The notes beneath the pieces were generated by a model. It did no database searches and was not told the DNA's origin. It worked only from the letters and a program-made list of their open reading frames with translations. The translations under genes and the position numbers were made by a program. Shown piece by piece: positions 33,918-42,776 of a DNA stretch of 49,716 nt; the stretch's first letter is position 1, and every line of letters starts with the position of its first letter. The DNA lies in contig CAYYYP010000024.1 in the NCBI GenBank assembly GCA_964475985.1, positions 1 to 49,716 of the forward strand, given 5' to 3'. Source of the DNA: CAYYYP01 sp964475985 (GTDB lineage: Bacteria > Bdellovibrionota > UBA1018 > CAYHWW01).

Positions 33918-34973
33918 ATGTTCAGCGACCAAGTTAAAATATTCGTAGTTGCGGTACTTGCACTTCAACTTGCAAGCGGTGCGCAGTGGATGCTTTCTTC
34001 AAATGCCTACGCGGTAAATCCACCGGTGCCTCCGGAAGCGGTGACTCCAGAAGTTATGGCCGCACTTCAGCAGCTGGAGCAATGCAGCAGGCTTGCGGAG
34101 TGTCCGGTCGGGAATGACAATGCGTATGGTGATGTAGCTACTTCAAATCCCTGCAGCATATCTGAAAGCAACCGTGAAATTTTGAATCGATACTTCCGCG
34201 CCAATATTTCTTTGAATCCGAGAACCGAAGATACTTTAGGCGGAATGGTATTTAGTCGAGGACTCACCGGCTTGGGAATGGTGGGACTTTCGGGAGTTCT
34301 GATTTGGCTTACATTAAGCAGCGACCAACCTATAGCACCAGAATTACGCGCCCGCCGACTGGGTTTTTCCGTAGTGTTAGGCGGCTTTGGCCTATTTGGT
34401 ATGTCTCATACCAGAGGTGCAGGGTTACCTGGCACATCATTTCAATCCGATGCCATGATGCGAGCGCTTGAGCATGCTGGTTACAGTCCAAATGAAATTG
34501 GTTTATTGCTCAGGGAGCAAAATAGACGGGCCGTAAGAAGTTGGTTGGGTGCGCTTGGCGATCGAATACGTTCCAGACTCAATGGCAGTGGCGTAACGCC
34601 CGCAGCTGAGCGTTCGACAAGGCCAGCGAGAGCTAGGCATTTGAGAGTTGTGGCAAGAAATGGACGGTTTTGCGTTCCTCCCGCAGAGCTTGATGCAATC
34701 GCAGCGGACGTAGAAGCTTCGGCGAGCACCGCAGATACCGCAGCCGCACCTTCACCGGAAGTAGATCCAAATCAGGAGCGTCATGCACTTCCGCAATTAG
34801 GCTCGTCCGCGCACCGCAGAGTGATACGGGATGGCAGGCACGTAAGCCGTGGATCGATGCCCGCGGCAGTTGATGGTTCCGCCGCCCTTTCCGCCGCTCC
34901 AGCATTGGTGCCGACACCAGCGGCGGGTGCGGCCGCTTCGGAGTCTTTGGTCCCTGCGCTGACTACCCATTAA
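33918..34973 (+). CDS. Secreted tandem-family protein 1
   Basis: This is the most divergent of four adjacent paralogues. It has a signal peptide (IFVVAVLALQLASGAQ), a C-x5-C motif (CSRLAEC), then a third Cys before NREILNRYFR. Two hydrophobic segments occupy residues 115-160. A later RFCVP segment carries the fourth conserved Cys. The C-terminus has RRVIRDGRHVSRG and a tail ending in GAAASESLVPAL. AAAGGA lies 6-7 bases before the ATG. Its stop is 2 bp before paralogue 2, so they are co-transcribed. The role is unknown; the conserved cysteines and signal suggest an envelope protein with disulfides. Confidence 0.78.
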   Translation: MFSDQVKIFVVAVLALQLASGAQWMLSSNAYAVNPPVPPEAVTPEVMAALQQLEQCSRLAECPVGNDNAYGDVATSNPCSISESNREILNRYFRANISLNPRTEDTLGGMVFSRGLTGLGMVGLSGVLIWLTLSSDQPIAPELRARRLGFSVVLGGFGLFGMSHTRGAGLPGTSFQSDAMMRALEHAGYSPNEIGLLLREQNRRAVRSWLGALGDRIRSRLNGSGVTPAAERSTRPARARHLRVVARNGRFCVPPAELDAIAADVEASASTADTAAAPSPEVDPNQERHALPQLGSSAHRRVIRDGRHVSRGSMPAAVDGSAALSAAPALVPTPAAGAAASESLVPALTTH

Positions 34974-34975
34974 GC

Positions 34976-36040
34976 ATGGTAAGGTTTCAAAAAATATTAT
35001 GCAGCATTTTGATCGTGCAGTTCTGTATTGCAGGCCATTTCGCGCGGGCGGTCGATGGAAATGCGAGTCCGCCTGCCAATGCGACACCACCTCCGCGCGT
35101 TCACATTTTTCCGGAAGATATTCAGGCCATTCTTCGCAAGGTGCAAACCTGTGTTGACTTACCGGTATGTGAAGATCGGGATGTACCACGCGAAGCGCAG
35201 TTGAGTTTTCGTGCGGCTCTGCCTGCAGACTGCAGGCTCTCCAGGGCCGAGGAACAACGACTAAGCGAGTATTTTTCATCGGTGAGGGCTGTAAGTCCGT
35301 CCGGTGCTTTGGCTCAGACTTTAGGTGGCTTAGCCCTCCTTACTCTTGCCATCATACCGATTGCGATTTTAATAAATTCTATTGCGGATAATGTTCAGCA
35401 AACTCAAGGCGTTTTTGTGGGAACGTTGACCATGCTCGCAGGGGCTATTGTAACCACCGGTGTAATGACTCCGATATTTCTGTTGGGTAATGGTTATATG
35501 GAACGCCAAATTCCACTACAGACTTTGCATCGCGCGTACCACGCATTAGGCGTATCGCCAGAAAATGTGGAGCGAGCATTGGCTCGCATTCCGCGGCAGA
35601 GCTGGCTAAAAAGGACATTTTCCTTGGCGGCAACGAGGAACGGCGCAGGGCCTCGAGCCACTCGGGTCGAAGCCGCAGTCAACAGATTGGCAATACAAAC
35701 CCCCACTCCGACGCAAGCTCCTAATTCATCAGCGGGAGAGGTTCCCCGAGAAACGATCAGAGAAGAAAATTCGGCGGGGGATGCCGTTACATCTACTAGC
35801 GTGAATACAAATACCGCCACCACTGAGCCAACGGGCGTAAGGGTCTGTGTTCCTAGCGAGGTCGCGCGCGTCGCGGCAAACGTGCTTGCCGATGAAACAT
35901 TGGCCGAGCTTGAAGCAGCGGCTGACGCAGCCGCCGGTTCGCCACCGGTAGTGGGCGGAAGAGGCCGCCGCGCAATTAGAATGGCCACGCCAACGACATT
36001 CAGGGTCCGGCAACTTCCACGCGTCACCGTCGCCCGGTAA
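34976..36040 (+). CDS. Secreted tandem-family protein 2 (C-terminus lost by frameshift)
   Basis: The signal peptide, FPEDIQAILRKVQ, CVDLPVC, two hydrophobic segments, IPRQSWLKRTFSLAA and GVRVCVP match paralogues 3 and 4 closely. After about residue 334 the frame diverges from the family and ends at VRQLPRVTVAR. The missing conserved tail is encoded immediately downstream in another frame (35979-36189), so a one-base deletion near 35980-36000 probably truncated the protein. The product keeps the membrane and cysteine regions but lacks the tail found in all three siblings. Confidence 0.8.
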   Translation: MVRFQKILCSILIVQFCIAGHFARAVDGNASPPANATPPPRVHIFPEDIQAILRKVQTCVDLPVCEDRDVPREAQLSFRAALPADCRLSRAEEQRLSEYFSSVRAVSPSGALAQTLGGLALLTLAIIPIAILINSIADNVQQTQGVFVGTLTMLAGAIVTTGVMTPIFLLGNGYMERQIPLQTLHRAYHALGVSPENVERALARIPRQSWLKRTFSLAATRNGAGPRATRVEAAVNRLAIQTPTPTQAPNSSAGEVPRETIREENSAGDAVTSTSVNTNTATTEPTGVRVCVPSEVARVAANVLADETLAELEAAADAAAGSPPVVGGRGRRAIRMATPTTFRVRQLPRVTVAR

Positions 36041-36189
36041 TTCGGGATCAAAGGTCCGTGAGCCGAGGAGCTTTACCTAATGCCGTCCGAGCATCGGAGG
36101 CACTTGGAAGCGCGCCGGCCATTGTACTTTCTCCCACAACTGCCGGAGCTGCGGCATCGGAGAACTTGGTGCCGGCGGCGGTTCCGTAA
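35979..36189 (+). pseudogene. Out-of-frame C-terminal tail of family protein 2
   Basis: Read in the frame starting at 36001, this stretch gives RHRRPVIRDQRSVSRGALPN, then SEALGSAPAIVLSPTTAGAA and SENLVPAAVP followed by a stop. This aligns along its length with the tails of paralogues 1, 3 and 4 (RRVLRDERPESPGALQG and GAAASETLLPAVAP in paralogue 3). An in-frame TAG at 35977 blocks a separate upstream start. Confidence 0.8.
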
Positions 36190-36211
36190 TTGGCGAATGA
36201 GTAGCCACGGA

Positions 36212-36299
36212 TATTCGGTAACATATGCCGCCTGCATTATGCTGCTATATAAAGTAATATAGTTTATAAGATGACTTCATTTTTGGATTTTTTTAAATG
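36212..36299 (+). repeat. Duplicated upstream region, unit 1
   Basis: This stretch and 37588-37676 are near-identical in blocks: TTCGGTAA then ATATGCCGCCTGC, and TATATAAAGTAATATAG then TTTATA, ending at the ATG of paralogues 3 and 4. They were probably copied with the gene. The AT-rich inner part is a likely promoter. Confidence 0.75.
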
Positions 36300-37565
36300 A
36301 ATCTAGGTTGCATAAGACTGCAACAAATCATCTGCAGCATTTTAATTCTGCAGTTTTGTTTCTCCGGAAGCGTAAGCCTTGCTAGCCCTATTGAAAGAGC
36401 GTGGGGCGCACCACGAAGCACCGGGCCAACTCAACCGTCGCTACCCCCCGAGCATGAGTTCCCTGAGGATATTCAAAGAATTCTTCGAAAGGTCCAAGCC
36501 TGTGTTGATCTGCCGGTGTGTGAAGATCGTACGGTTCCCATTGATGCCAACGTTAACTTTCGGACCGCCATGCCATCCGAATGTAGACTGACCGCGGAGG
36601 AATCGGCGCGGTTGAGTCATTATTTTGATGGGCTTGGAGTCCATAGTGATTTTTTTATAAGGGGCGCCTCAGCCGCCACGCTAATTGGGATGATTGGGCT
36701 TGTCATTGTTTCGGTAAAGCTACTTGAACTTGGTGGTAATTATATTGAGCAGCAATATGGCCAAAATGTTAACTTAGCTTTTACCTCCCTTGGTGCTGTC
36801 ACCATTTTTGCGGCTTTTCTCGGTGGCCTTTACGCTACCGTGCGTGCTGGTGATTTGGCCGTATCCAGAGAATCTGTACATCAGGCTTTGCACAATCTAG
36901 GGGTTGAGCCCAACAACGTAGAAAATGCGTTATCAAGAATTCCCAGGCAAAGCTGGCTGAAGCGTACGTTTTCACTTGCGGCGTTACGTAATAGCACCGG
37001 CGCCCGGGCAGCTAGGATGAGAGCTGCGATCAATAGATTAAGTATAAGAACTTCGCGTATTGTCGCTACACCTAGGGGTGCCATCGCGTCAGTAACAGCA
37101 CCGGTCTCCGCCCCTACGGCCGATGCTACTGAAACTGCTGTTACTACAGAAACTCGTGGATCCACGACTACTGAAACTCATACAAATAACCCGGCCACGC
37201 CACCTACCGGAGTACGAGTGTGTGTGCCGGACGGCGCGGTACAGGAAGCGGCCAACGCTCTTGCGGACCAAACATTAGAGGAGCTCGAAGTAGGGTGGGA
37301 GGTACCAGCAGGGCCTGGGCAAGCGGCAGGTGGCCGACGGTCCGGTGAAACTAGAGTAGGCTTGCCTGAGAATGGTCTTGCTCCTTCCGCTCCTACTCAT
37401 TCTCGCCGAAGAGTGCTTCGTGATGAAAGGCCTGAAAGCCCTGGCGCTCTGCAAGGCGCCGTTGATGCGTCCACGGGATTACGTTCTGCTCCCGCCTTGC
37501 TCCCTGCGCCAACTGCCGCCGGAGCTGCAGCCTCGGAAACATTGCTGCCGGCCGTGGCTCCGTAA
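36297..37565 (+). CDS. Secreted tandem-family protein 3
   Basis: The 422-residue protein has a signal peptide (IICSILILQFCFSGSVSLAS), FPEDIQRILRKVQ with CVDLPVC, two hydrophobic segments around residues 120-180, and IPRQSWLKRTFSLAALRN. A Thr/Ala-rich linker follows, then TGVRVCVPDG, and the conserved tail SRRRVLRDERPESPGALQG ending GAAASETLLPAVAP. It is the intact version of the gene-2 product. It has its own duplicated upstream region, so it may be transcribed independently. Function unknown; the conserved tail after a variable linker looks like a sorting or interaction element (inference). Confidence 0.8.
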   Translation: MNLGCIRLQQIICSILILQFCFSGSVSLASPIERAWGAPRSTGPTQPSLPPEHEFPEDIQRILRKVQACVDLPVCEDRTVPIDANVNFRTAMPSECRLTAEESARLSHYFDGLGVHSDFFIRGASAATLIGMIGLVIVSVKLLELGGNYIEQQYGQNVNLAFTSLGAVTIFAAFLGGLYATVRAGDLAVSRESVHQALHNLGVEPNNVENALSRIPRQSWLKRTFSLAALRNSTGARAARMRAAINRLSIRTSRIVATPRGAIASVTAPVSAPTADATETAVTTETRGSTTTETHTNNPATPPTGVRVCVPDGAVQEAANALADQTLEELEVGWEVPAGPGQAAGGRRSGETRVGLPENGLAPSAPTHSRRRVLRDERPESPGALQGAVDASTGLRSAPALLPAPTAAGAAASETLLPAVAP

Positions 37566-37587
37566 TGGCGATCCGAGTGGCATCCTT

Positions 37588-37676
37588 TATTCGGTAATAT
37601 ATGCCGCCTGCGCCAACCACTTATATAAAGTAATATAGTTTATATAATGAATTCACGTTTGGAAAATTTTTAAATG
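37588..37676 (+). repeat. Duplicated upstream region, unit 2
   Basis: This is the second unit of the repeat described at 36212-36299, ending at the start of paralogue 4. It contains TATATAATG, a possible -10 element. Confidence 0.75.
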
Positions 37677-38876
37677 AACTTAGGTTGGATCCAGATCCGA
37701 AAAACTGTCGGCATTATTTTAATTCTGCAATTGATCCTCGCAGGAAACTCCCGGTTTGGAATTGCTATTGAAAGGCCGGATCTTCCCCAAAATGGGCAGC
37801 CGGAGACCCCACATGAGTTTCCTGATGATATTCAACGTATTCTTCAAAAAATCCAGACATGTGTAGATTTGCCGGTTTGTGAAAATGCAGAGGTTCCAAT
37901 CGAAGCTCAAGGGAATTTTCGGGCCGGAGTAGGAATGGCCGCTCAATGCCGCCTTACGCCAGCAGAAGAGACTAGGCTTGAGGAATATTTTAGATCACTT
38001 CGGATGATAAGTGAGCGAGGGTACGAGGTTATAATGCTCGGCGCAATCACTTCTGTGCCGCTTGCCTTAAGCCTTACGTTAGTGGTTCTAGTTCGAGCTG
38101 AACTTGAACGACAAGGTGGTTTGAGCACCATTGCGGCCGGTTTAATTTTAGGTGCGATTGCAACGGGCTTTTTCTTACATCGAGGATCAGTAGGGACGGC
38201 TAGATCAGAGGTAAATGCAGCCATGCATCGGCTGGGAGTAAATCCTCAGAATGTCGAAAGAACCCTCGCACGCCTCCCAAGGCGAAGTTGGGTCCGGGGG
38301 TTACTAACATCGACTTGCCAGAGGTTGACACACGCACCAAGGGCCCAAAGACTCACAAGCGCATTAGCAACTTTGGCCGCACGGTCATCTCCTTCCGTTT
38401 CGACTGCTTCAGTTCCGACTCCAACTCTGGCTAACCCAGCCCCAGCATCGGCAAACCCTAATTCAACTTCCGGTTCCGACACCGGTATGACAATTAGCAC
38501 GACGGCTACGCCACCCTCGGGCGTTCGGGTCTGTGTTCCAGAACAAGCGGTAAATAACGCGGCCACCTTCCTTGCCGATGAAGCTTTATTAGAACTTGAA
38601 GAAGAAGCTGCGGCCCCTGCAGGGCCAAGACAAGCTGTAGCCGGAAGTGGCGAGGGTGAAAGGCGAGTAGTCGCACCTTCACCTATTCACTCGCCTTCCG
38701 GTCCTACAAATTCTCGCCGAAGAGTCCTTCGTGATGAAAGGCCTGAAAGCAATGGCGCTCTGCAAGGCGCCGTTGATGCGTCTACAGGATTGCGTTCTGC
38801 TCCCGCCCTGCTTCCCGCACCATCCGCCGGCGGCGCTGCCGCCACAGAATCCATGATTCCCGTACCGGCGCCCTGA
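37674..38876 (+). CDS. Secreted tandem-family protein 4
   Basis: The 400-residue protein repeats the family plan: signal peptide (TVGIILILQLILAG), FPDDIQRILQKIQ and CVDLPVC, two hydrophobic segments near residues 117-165, LGVNPQNVERTLARLPRRSW, then a Pro/Ser/Thr-rich linker, SGVRVCVPEQ, and the tail SRRRVLRDERPESNGALQG ending AATESMIPVPAP. The last 100 bases of shared tail are almost identical in DNA to gene 3, suggesting recent duplication or conversion. Function unknown. Confidence 0.8.
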   Translation: MNLGWIQIRKTVGIILILQLILAGNSRFGIAIERPDLPQNGQPETPHEFPDDIQRILQKIQTCVDLPVCENAEVPIEAQGNFRAGVGMAAQCRLTPAEETRLEEYFRSLRMISERGYEVIMLGAITSVPLALSLTLVVLVRAELERQGGLSTIAAGLILGAIATGFFLHRGSVGTARSEVNAAMHRLGVNPQNVERTLARLPRRSWVRGLLTSTCQRLTHAPRAQRLTSALATLAARSSPSVSTASVPTPTLANPAPASANPNSTSGSDTGMTISTTATPPSGVRVCVPEQAVNNAATFLADEALLELEEEAAAPAGPRQAVAGSGEGERRVVAPSPIHSPSGPTNSRRRVLRDERPESNGALQGAVDASTGLRSAPALLPAPSAGGAAATESMIPVPAP

Positions 38877-38970
38877 CCTAAAAATCCTGCCTACCTTCCG
38901 ACCCCTAATAAAAATAACTTCAGTTTATAAACTCCGCGGCCGACACTTCCATTGAGAAAGGTCCGAAGCC

Positions 38971-39864
38971 ATGACCCAAAATAAACTAAAGTTATTCACA
39001 ACACATTTAACGTTGGTCGCGATTTTTTGCGGAGCCGTTACCCTTTCCGGATGCATGCGAAGAAAACAATCTCAAGTGTACTCTTCCCTCGAAGAGGCCC
39101 AAGGATCCGTAAAATCTAACCGGGGCCTAGCTTCCGATACAGCCGCCGTAGAAGATGGCCAACCTTTAGAAAGACTACCTAACCTAGATGCTGACGCTGC
39201 CGTAGATAATCTCTCGGGTTCCATTGCAGAAGTTAGAGACGAAGTTTCCTCCAGGGCTTCCGAAGCCGTGGGTTCAGTCGACGGGTTTGCCCGCTACACC
39301 GTAAAAAAGGGCGATACTCTCATGAAAATCGCCTTTGAACTTTATGGAGATATCGATCGTTGGAAAGATCTCTATAGACTAAATAAAAATAAATTACATA
39401 ACCGCATCCAATTATCCGCAGGCCAGAACCTGGCTTATGTTCCTGCAGAGACTACGCCACAAACTCACCCTGAAGGTGAACCGTACCTCATTAAAGTGGG
39501 CGACAGTTTAGGTAGCATTTCCCAAGATGTTTACGGGGTGCGCAAAAGATGGCGTGAACTTTATGAGCACAATAAAACCCTCATCAAAGACCCGAACCGA
39601 ATTTTTGCCGGTTTTTACCTCTATTACCAAATTACTGAACAGCAGCGCGCTCAAGCGGCAGTTTATAAAAAACGTGCGCAGCGTTTAGCTCTGAAAAAGG
39701 CTGCGGAAGCCCCCTCCGTTCCAGTTGACAATTTTGGCGCGCCTCAAGGTGACGCAACCACTTTTGGTTACGAAACCGTGGCCCCGGCACCGGCCCCCGT
39801 AATGGGACCGCCGCTTCCACCGTCTCGGGGAATTTCGTCACTTAAGAATTCTGCGAACCCTTAG
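38971..39864 (+). CDS. LysM-domain lipoprotein
   Basis: The signal ends in LSGC near residue 28, giving a lipid-anchored protein. After an Asp/Ala-rich spacer come two LysM-like domains: YTVKKGDTLMKIAFELYGD with WKDLYRLNKNKL, and YLIKVGDSLGSISQDVYG with WRELYEHNKTLI. LysM domains bind peptidoglycan, so the protein probably links a membrane to the wall. The C-terminal 60 residues are Ala/Pro-rich. A GAAAGG stretch precedes the ATG. It starts a co-directional run into the M48-like lipoprotein and amgK-murU. Confidence 0.87.
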   Translation: MTQNKLKLFTTHLTLVAIFCGAVTLSGCMRRKQSQVYSSLEEAQGSVKSNRGLASDTAAVEDGQPLERLPNLDADAAVDNLSGSIAEVRDEVSSRASEAVGSVDGFARYTVKKGDTLMKIAFELYGDIDRWKDLYRLNKNKLHNRIQLSAGQNLAYVPAETTPQTHPEGEPYLIKVGDSLGSISQDVYGVRKRWRELYEHNKTLIKDPNRIFAGFYLYYQITEQQRAQAAVYKKRAQRLALKKAAEAPSVPVDNFGAPQGDATTFGYETVAPAPAPVMGPPLPPSRGISSLKNSANP

Positions 39865-39908
39865 ATTCAAGGTTTGCAAAGTAAAGCAGACGCGCAAAAC
39901 TAGGGGCC

Positions 39909-40709
39909 ATGCGACTCCTACAAATTGTAATTTTTCTGGGCAGCCTCGTTCAACTTTACGGTTGTGGTTTTTTCTATTCCAAAAAATCGGATGAAACCAT
40001 CGTGAAAAACCCAGCACCCAGCGAGCTTGAACAGCAGCGCCTGTGCGAACTGGGTATTCTTCATGAGAGAGGTTTTTCCCTAACCCCAGATTTCATGGAG
40101 CATCCGCGAGCAAAAATCTTTGGCGTGACTGGGCAAAAATCAGGCTCGGCAAAAAAATCCGACCTCTTGTTTAAGACCTACGCTACGCTTGCCAATGACG
40201 TCATGGGAAAACTGTTAAAACCTCTGGAGTTGCCCATTCATGTTTACATCGAGGCCAAACCTTCGAAGCAAATTTTCAGTGCAGCCGTTTCCAAAAATGG
40301 CGTCCTACTTTCTCAGGATATTTTTCGACGCGTGAAATTTGAGAACGAATTAGCCTTTATTTTGGCTCGTTCTGTAGCGGCTGCGCGTTCAGGCGTTGGG
40401 TACAAATGTATATGGGACACGGACGCCGGCAAACTCCAAATCAAAAATGAACCCGTAAACGAAACGCAGAATGCAGACCTTGACGTCCAAGCCATTCGGC
40501 TGCTTTACGAAGCTCATTACGATCCGCGAAGCGCTATTTCCGTGATTGTAAACCTCGATCCCGCGCCGCCGAACCGTGCTGGGAAATTTGATCCCAATGA
40601 AATTCGTTTGCAAATGACCCGTCAAGAGATTGCAAGATTGAGCCCAATAAGAGATCCTATCGTAAGTGGCGAAGTTTTTAAGGAGAAACAACGCTCCTTA
40701 ACTCATTAG
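39909..40709 (+). CDS. Degenerate M48-like peptidase lipoprotein
   Basis: The lipoprotein signal ends LYGC (Cys19). The body resembles the M48 peptidase fold: a GVLLSQDIF strand, then FENELAFILARSVAAARSG, where active relatives read DELAxxLAHExAH. A further helix, ADLDVQAIRLLYEAHYDPRS, matches the family's third-ligand region. The zinc residues His-Glu-His are replaced by Arg154, Ser155 and Ala158, so it is probably catalytically dead and may act as a chaperone or decoy. It lies 44 bp after the LysM lipoprotein gene and 6 bp before amgK. Confidence 0.65.
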   Translation: MRLLQIVIFLGSLVQLYGCGFFYSKKSDETIVKNPAPSELEQQRLCELGILHERGFSLTPDFMEHPRAKIFGVTGQKSGSAKKSDLLFKTYATLANDVMGKLLKPLELPIHVYIEAKPSKQIFSAAVSKNGVLLSQDIFRRVKFENELAFILARSVAAARSGVGYKCIWDTDAGKLQIKNEPVNETQNADLDVQAIRLLYEAHYDPRSAISVIVNLDPAPPNRAGKFDPNEIRLQMTRQEIARLSPIRDPIVSGEVFKEKQRSLTH

Positions 40710-40715
40710 TTATTA

Positions 40716-41774
40716 ATGGAACTTATGAATATACAACCTCAGCTCAAAGACGTTTCGCTGCCACCGGTCTTCGAAGAAATCCTAGATATCCAGACCTGGG
40801 TGGAGGCTTCCCGCGCGCGGACGCCCATATCCATCGACAAAATTCCGGGCGATGCTTCGGCCCGGCAATATTTCCGTGTCGCCATGGATCCTACGCAAAA
40901 AAATTCTTCCTTCATTCTCATGAAAATGGGCACCTTTGAAGGTGACACTCCATTTTTGCAAACCCAGCGCCACTTAGAACAAGTGGGGGTTCCCGTCCCA
41001 AAGATTCATGATCTCGATGCTTCCCGCGGACTCATTCTTCTGGAAGATTTAGGCGACGAGACTTTACTCAAACGATTGCAGAGCAGTTCAAAACCTAAAG
41101 AGCAGCTGGACCTTTTTCGGCGCGCCATTGATCTCATGGTTCACATGCAAACGCAGGCTACGCTTAACAAAGCTTCCATCGATGCCTATGGCCTTTATTT
41201 CGACGAAGAAAAACTCAATTGGGAAGTGAACTTCACTTTAACTCATTTTTACAATGGGGTTTTGGCGCGAGGCGTTCCCGACGAAGACATGAAAAAGGTT
41301 CGGGCATATTTCACGGCGATTTGCCGTAGACTTGCTCAGGAACAGTGGTTTTTCACTCACCGTGATTTTCATTCCCGAAACATCATGGTGCATGACGAAG
41401 AACTTTTCATGATTGATTTCCAGGACGCACGTATGGGTTGCTGCCAGTATGATTTAGCATCGCTCTTGCGCGACAGCTATTATCAGCTTGAGGAAGATGC
41501 CATTCTGGAGCTTTTGGATTATTCCTACAAAAAACTTTTGCCCCACTTCAAGCCAAGCCAGACTTTCAAACAATTCTGCGAAATTTTTGATCTCATGTCG
41601 ATCCAAAGGAATTTCAAAGCCATTGGTTCCTTTGCGTCATTTTTTAACAAACGGGCCGATGTGCGTTATTTAAAATTCATCGGCAACACTTTTGAGAACG
41701 TACGGCGCAATCTCACAAAATTTCCGGAGCTCGAACCTTTACGGCACTTGCTCTTCCAGTATTATTATTTTTAA
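40716..41774 (+). CDS. amgK: Aminoglycoside-phosphotransferase-type sugar kinase (AmgK-like)
   Basis: AmgK phosphorylates MurNAc (and GlcNAc) at the anomeric carbon in cell-wall recycling. The 352-residue protein has an N-terminal kinase lobe (GDASARQYFRV, LLEDLGDETL). Its catalytic loop is THRDFHSRNIMV near residue 214-225 and its metal motif is MIDFQDARMG. The next gene is the MurU-type uridylyltransferase, the usual partner, which supports the assignment. Without that context it would be only an APH-family kinase. Confidence 0.85.
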   Translation: MELMNIQPQLKDVSLPPVFEEILDIQTWVEASRARTPISIDKIPGDASARQYFRVAMDPTQKNSSFILMKMGTFEGDTPFLQTQRHLEQVGVPVPKIHDLDASRGLILLEDLGDETLLKRLQSSSKPKEQLDLFRRAIDLMVHMQTQATLNKASIDAYGLYFDEEKLNWEVNFTLTHFYNGVLARGVPDEDMKKVRAYFTAICRRLAQEQWFFTHRDFHSRNIMVHDEELFMIDFQDARMGCCQYDLASLLRDSYYQLEEDAILELLDYSYKKLLPHFKPSQTFKQFCEIFDLMSIQRNFKAIGSFASFFNKRADVRYLKFIGNTFENVRRNLTKFPELEPLRHLLFQYYYF

Positions 41775-41783
41775 AATGAAAGA

Positions 41784-42776
41784 GTGAAAGCTTTCATTCT
41801 AACTGCGGGACTGGGTACTAGGTTAAGGCCTCTGACTTTAACCCAGGCTAAGCCATCGTTCCCGGTCTTAGGTGTTCCGTTATTATGGCATTGGGCAAAA
41901 CTCCTTCACGAACAACTGGGCGTTACGGAAATTGCCGTGAATATCCATCATTGCCCCGAAAGCGTGCTGGCCGTACTTAAAGATCCAGATTTTCTCTCCA
42001 CCATTCCCGTAAAGTTTCACATCAGCGATGAAACGCAGGAACTTTTAGGCAGTTCTGGTTGCCTCTGGAATTTACGAAACTGGCTAGGGACCGAGCGCCT
42101 AATCATTGTAAACGGCGATACTTTAGCTCGCATCGATTTACGAAAACTAGAAAAAACCCATCAGAAAATGAAAGGCCAAATGACCCTGGCCCTGTTGCGT
42201 ATGCCCGACGGTAACCAAACCGAATATACAACCGTAGAAATGGATTCTTTTCAGCGCATTTTAGGTTTTGGCCCGAAGCGCAAGGAAGGGTTGATGTATT
42301 GCGGGGTTTCCATCGTAGAAGGCCGCGCGCTGGAAGCCCTACCGGACGGACCCAGCGATATGATGAAAACGCTTTTATCTCCGCTCTCCATTGCCCGGGA
42401 ACTTTTTGGCGTCGAATTTCAGTCACCACTTTTAGATATTGGTAATCCGCAGGCTTACTTCAATGCCCATTTTGAAGTGCTAAATGATTTTCCGGAATTC
42501 CAAAACTCTGCGGGCATTAAAATGCGCAAAATTCCCCAAGGATTTATTCCTAGGAATTGGCCCGCTGCCGCAGACGCGTGGCTTGAGAAAAATGCTAATG
42601 GCCCGTTAGTTTTGTACGGAGACTTTGAATCATGGAAAACTTTCTGTGAAAAAAACGGCGCAACGCTGGGGCCCCATCTTTTAGGAATAAAACCTAACGC
42701 AGCCCCAGTTACCGAAAAATCTTTTTGTAATGCCATTCTCTTTGGAAAGGAAAAAATTGAGGTGAATCAGAAATGA
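41784..42776 (+). CDS. murU: MurNAc-1-phosphate uridylyltransferase (MurU-like)
   Basis: MurU converts MurNAc-1-phosphate and UTP to UDP-MurNAc, bypassing fosfomycin-sensitive MurA. The N-terminus has the nucleotidyltransferase motif LTAGLGTRLRPLTLTQAKPS, then NIHHCPESVL and IVNGDTLARID. The start is a GTG. At 330 residues it is about 100 longer than typical MurU; the extra C-terminal part (from about residue 230) is unrecognised. It ends by ATGA overlap with the nuclease gene. It could instead act on another hexose-1-phosphate. Confidence 0.82.
   Translation: MKAFILTAGLGTRLRPLTLTQAKPSFPVLGVPLLWHWAKLLHEQLGVTEIAVNIHHCPESVLAVLKDPDFLSTIPVKFHISDETQELLGSSGCLWNLRNWLGTERLIIVNGDTLARIDLRKLEKTHQKMKGQMTLALLRMPDGNQTEYTTVEMDSFQRILGFGPKRKEGLMYCGVSIVEGRALEALPDGPSDMMKTLLSPLSIARELFGVEFQSPLLDIGNPQAYFNAHFEVLNDFPEFQNSAGIKMRKIPQGFIPRNWPAAADAWLEKNANGPLVLYGDFESWKTFCEKNGATLGPHLLGIKPNAAPVTEKSFCNAILFGKEKIEVNQK

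Noticed and set aside
36212..37676. CRISPR-like or phage attachment repeats
   Set aside because: Only two units, each tied to the start of a paralogous gene; best explained by gene duplication.
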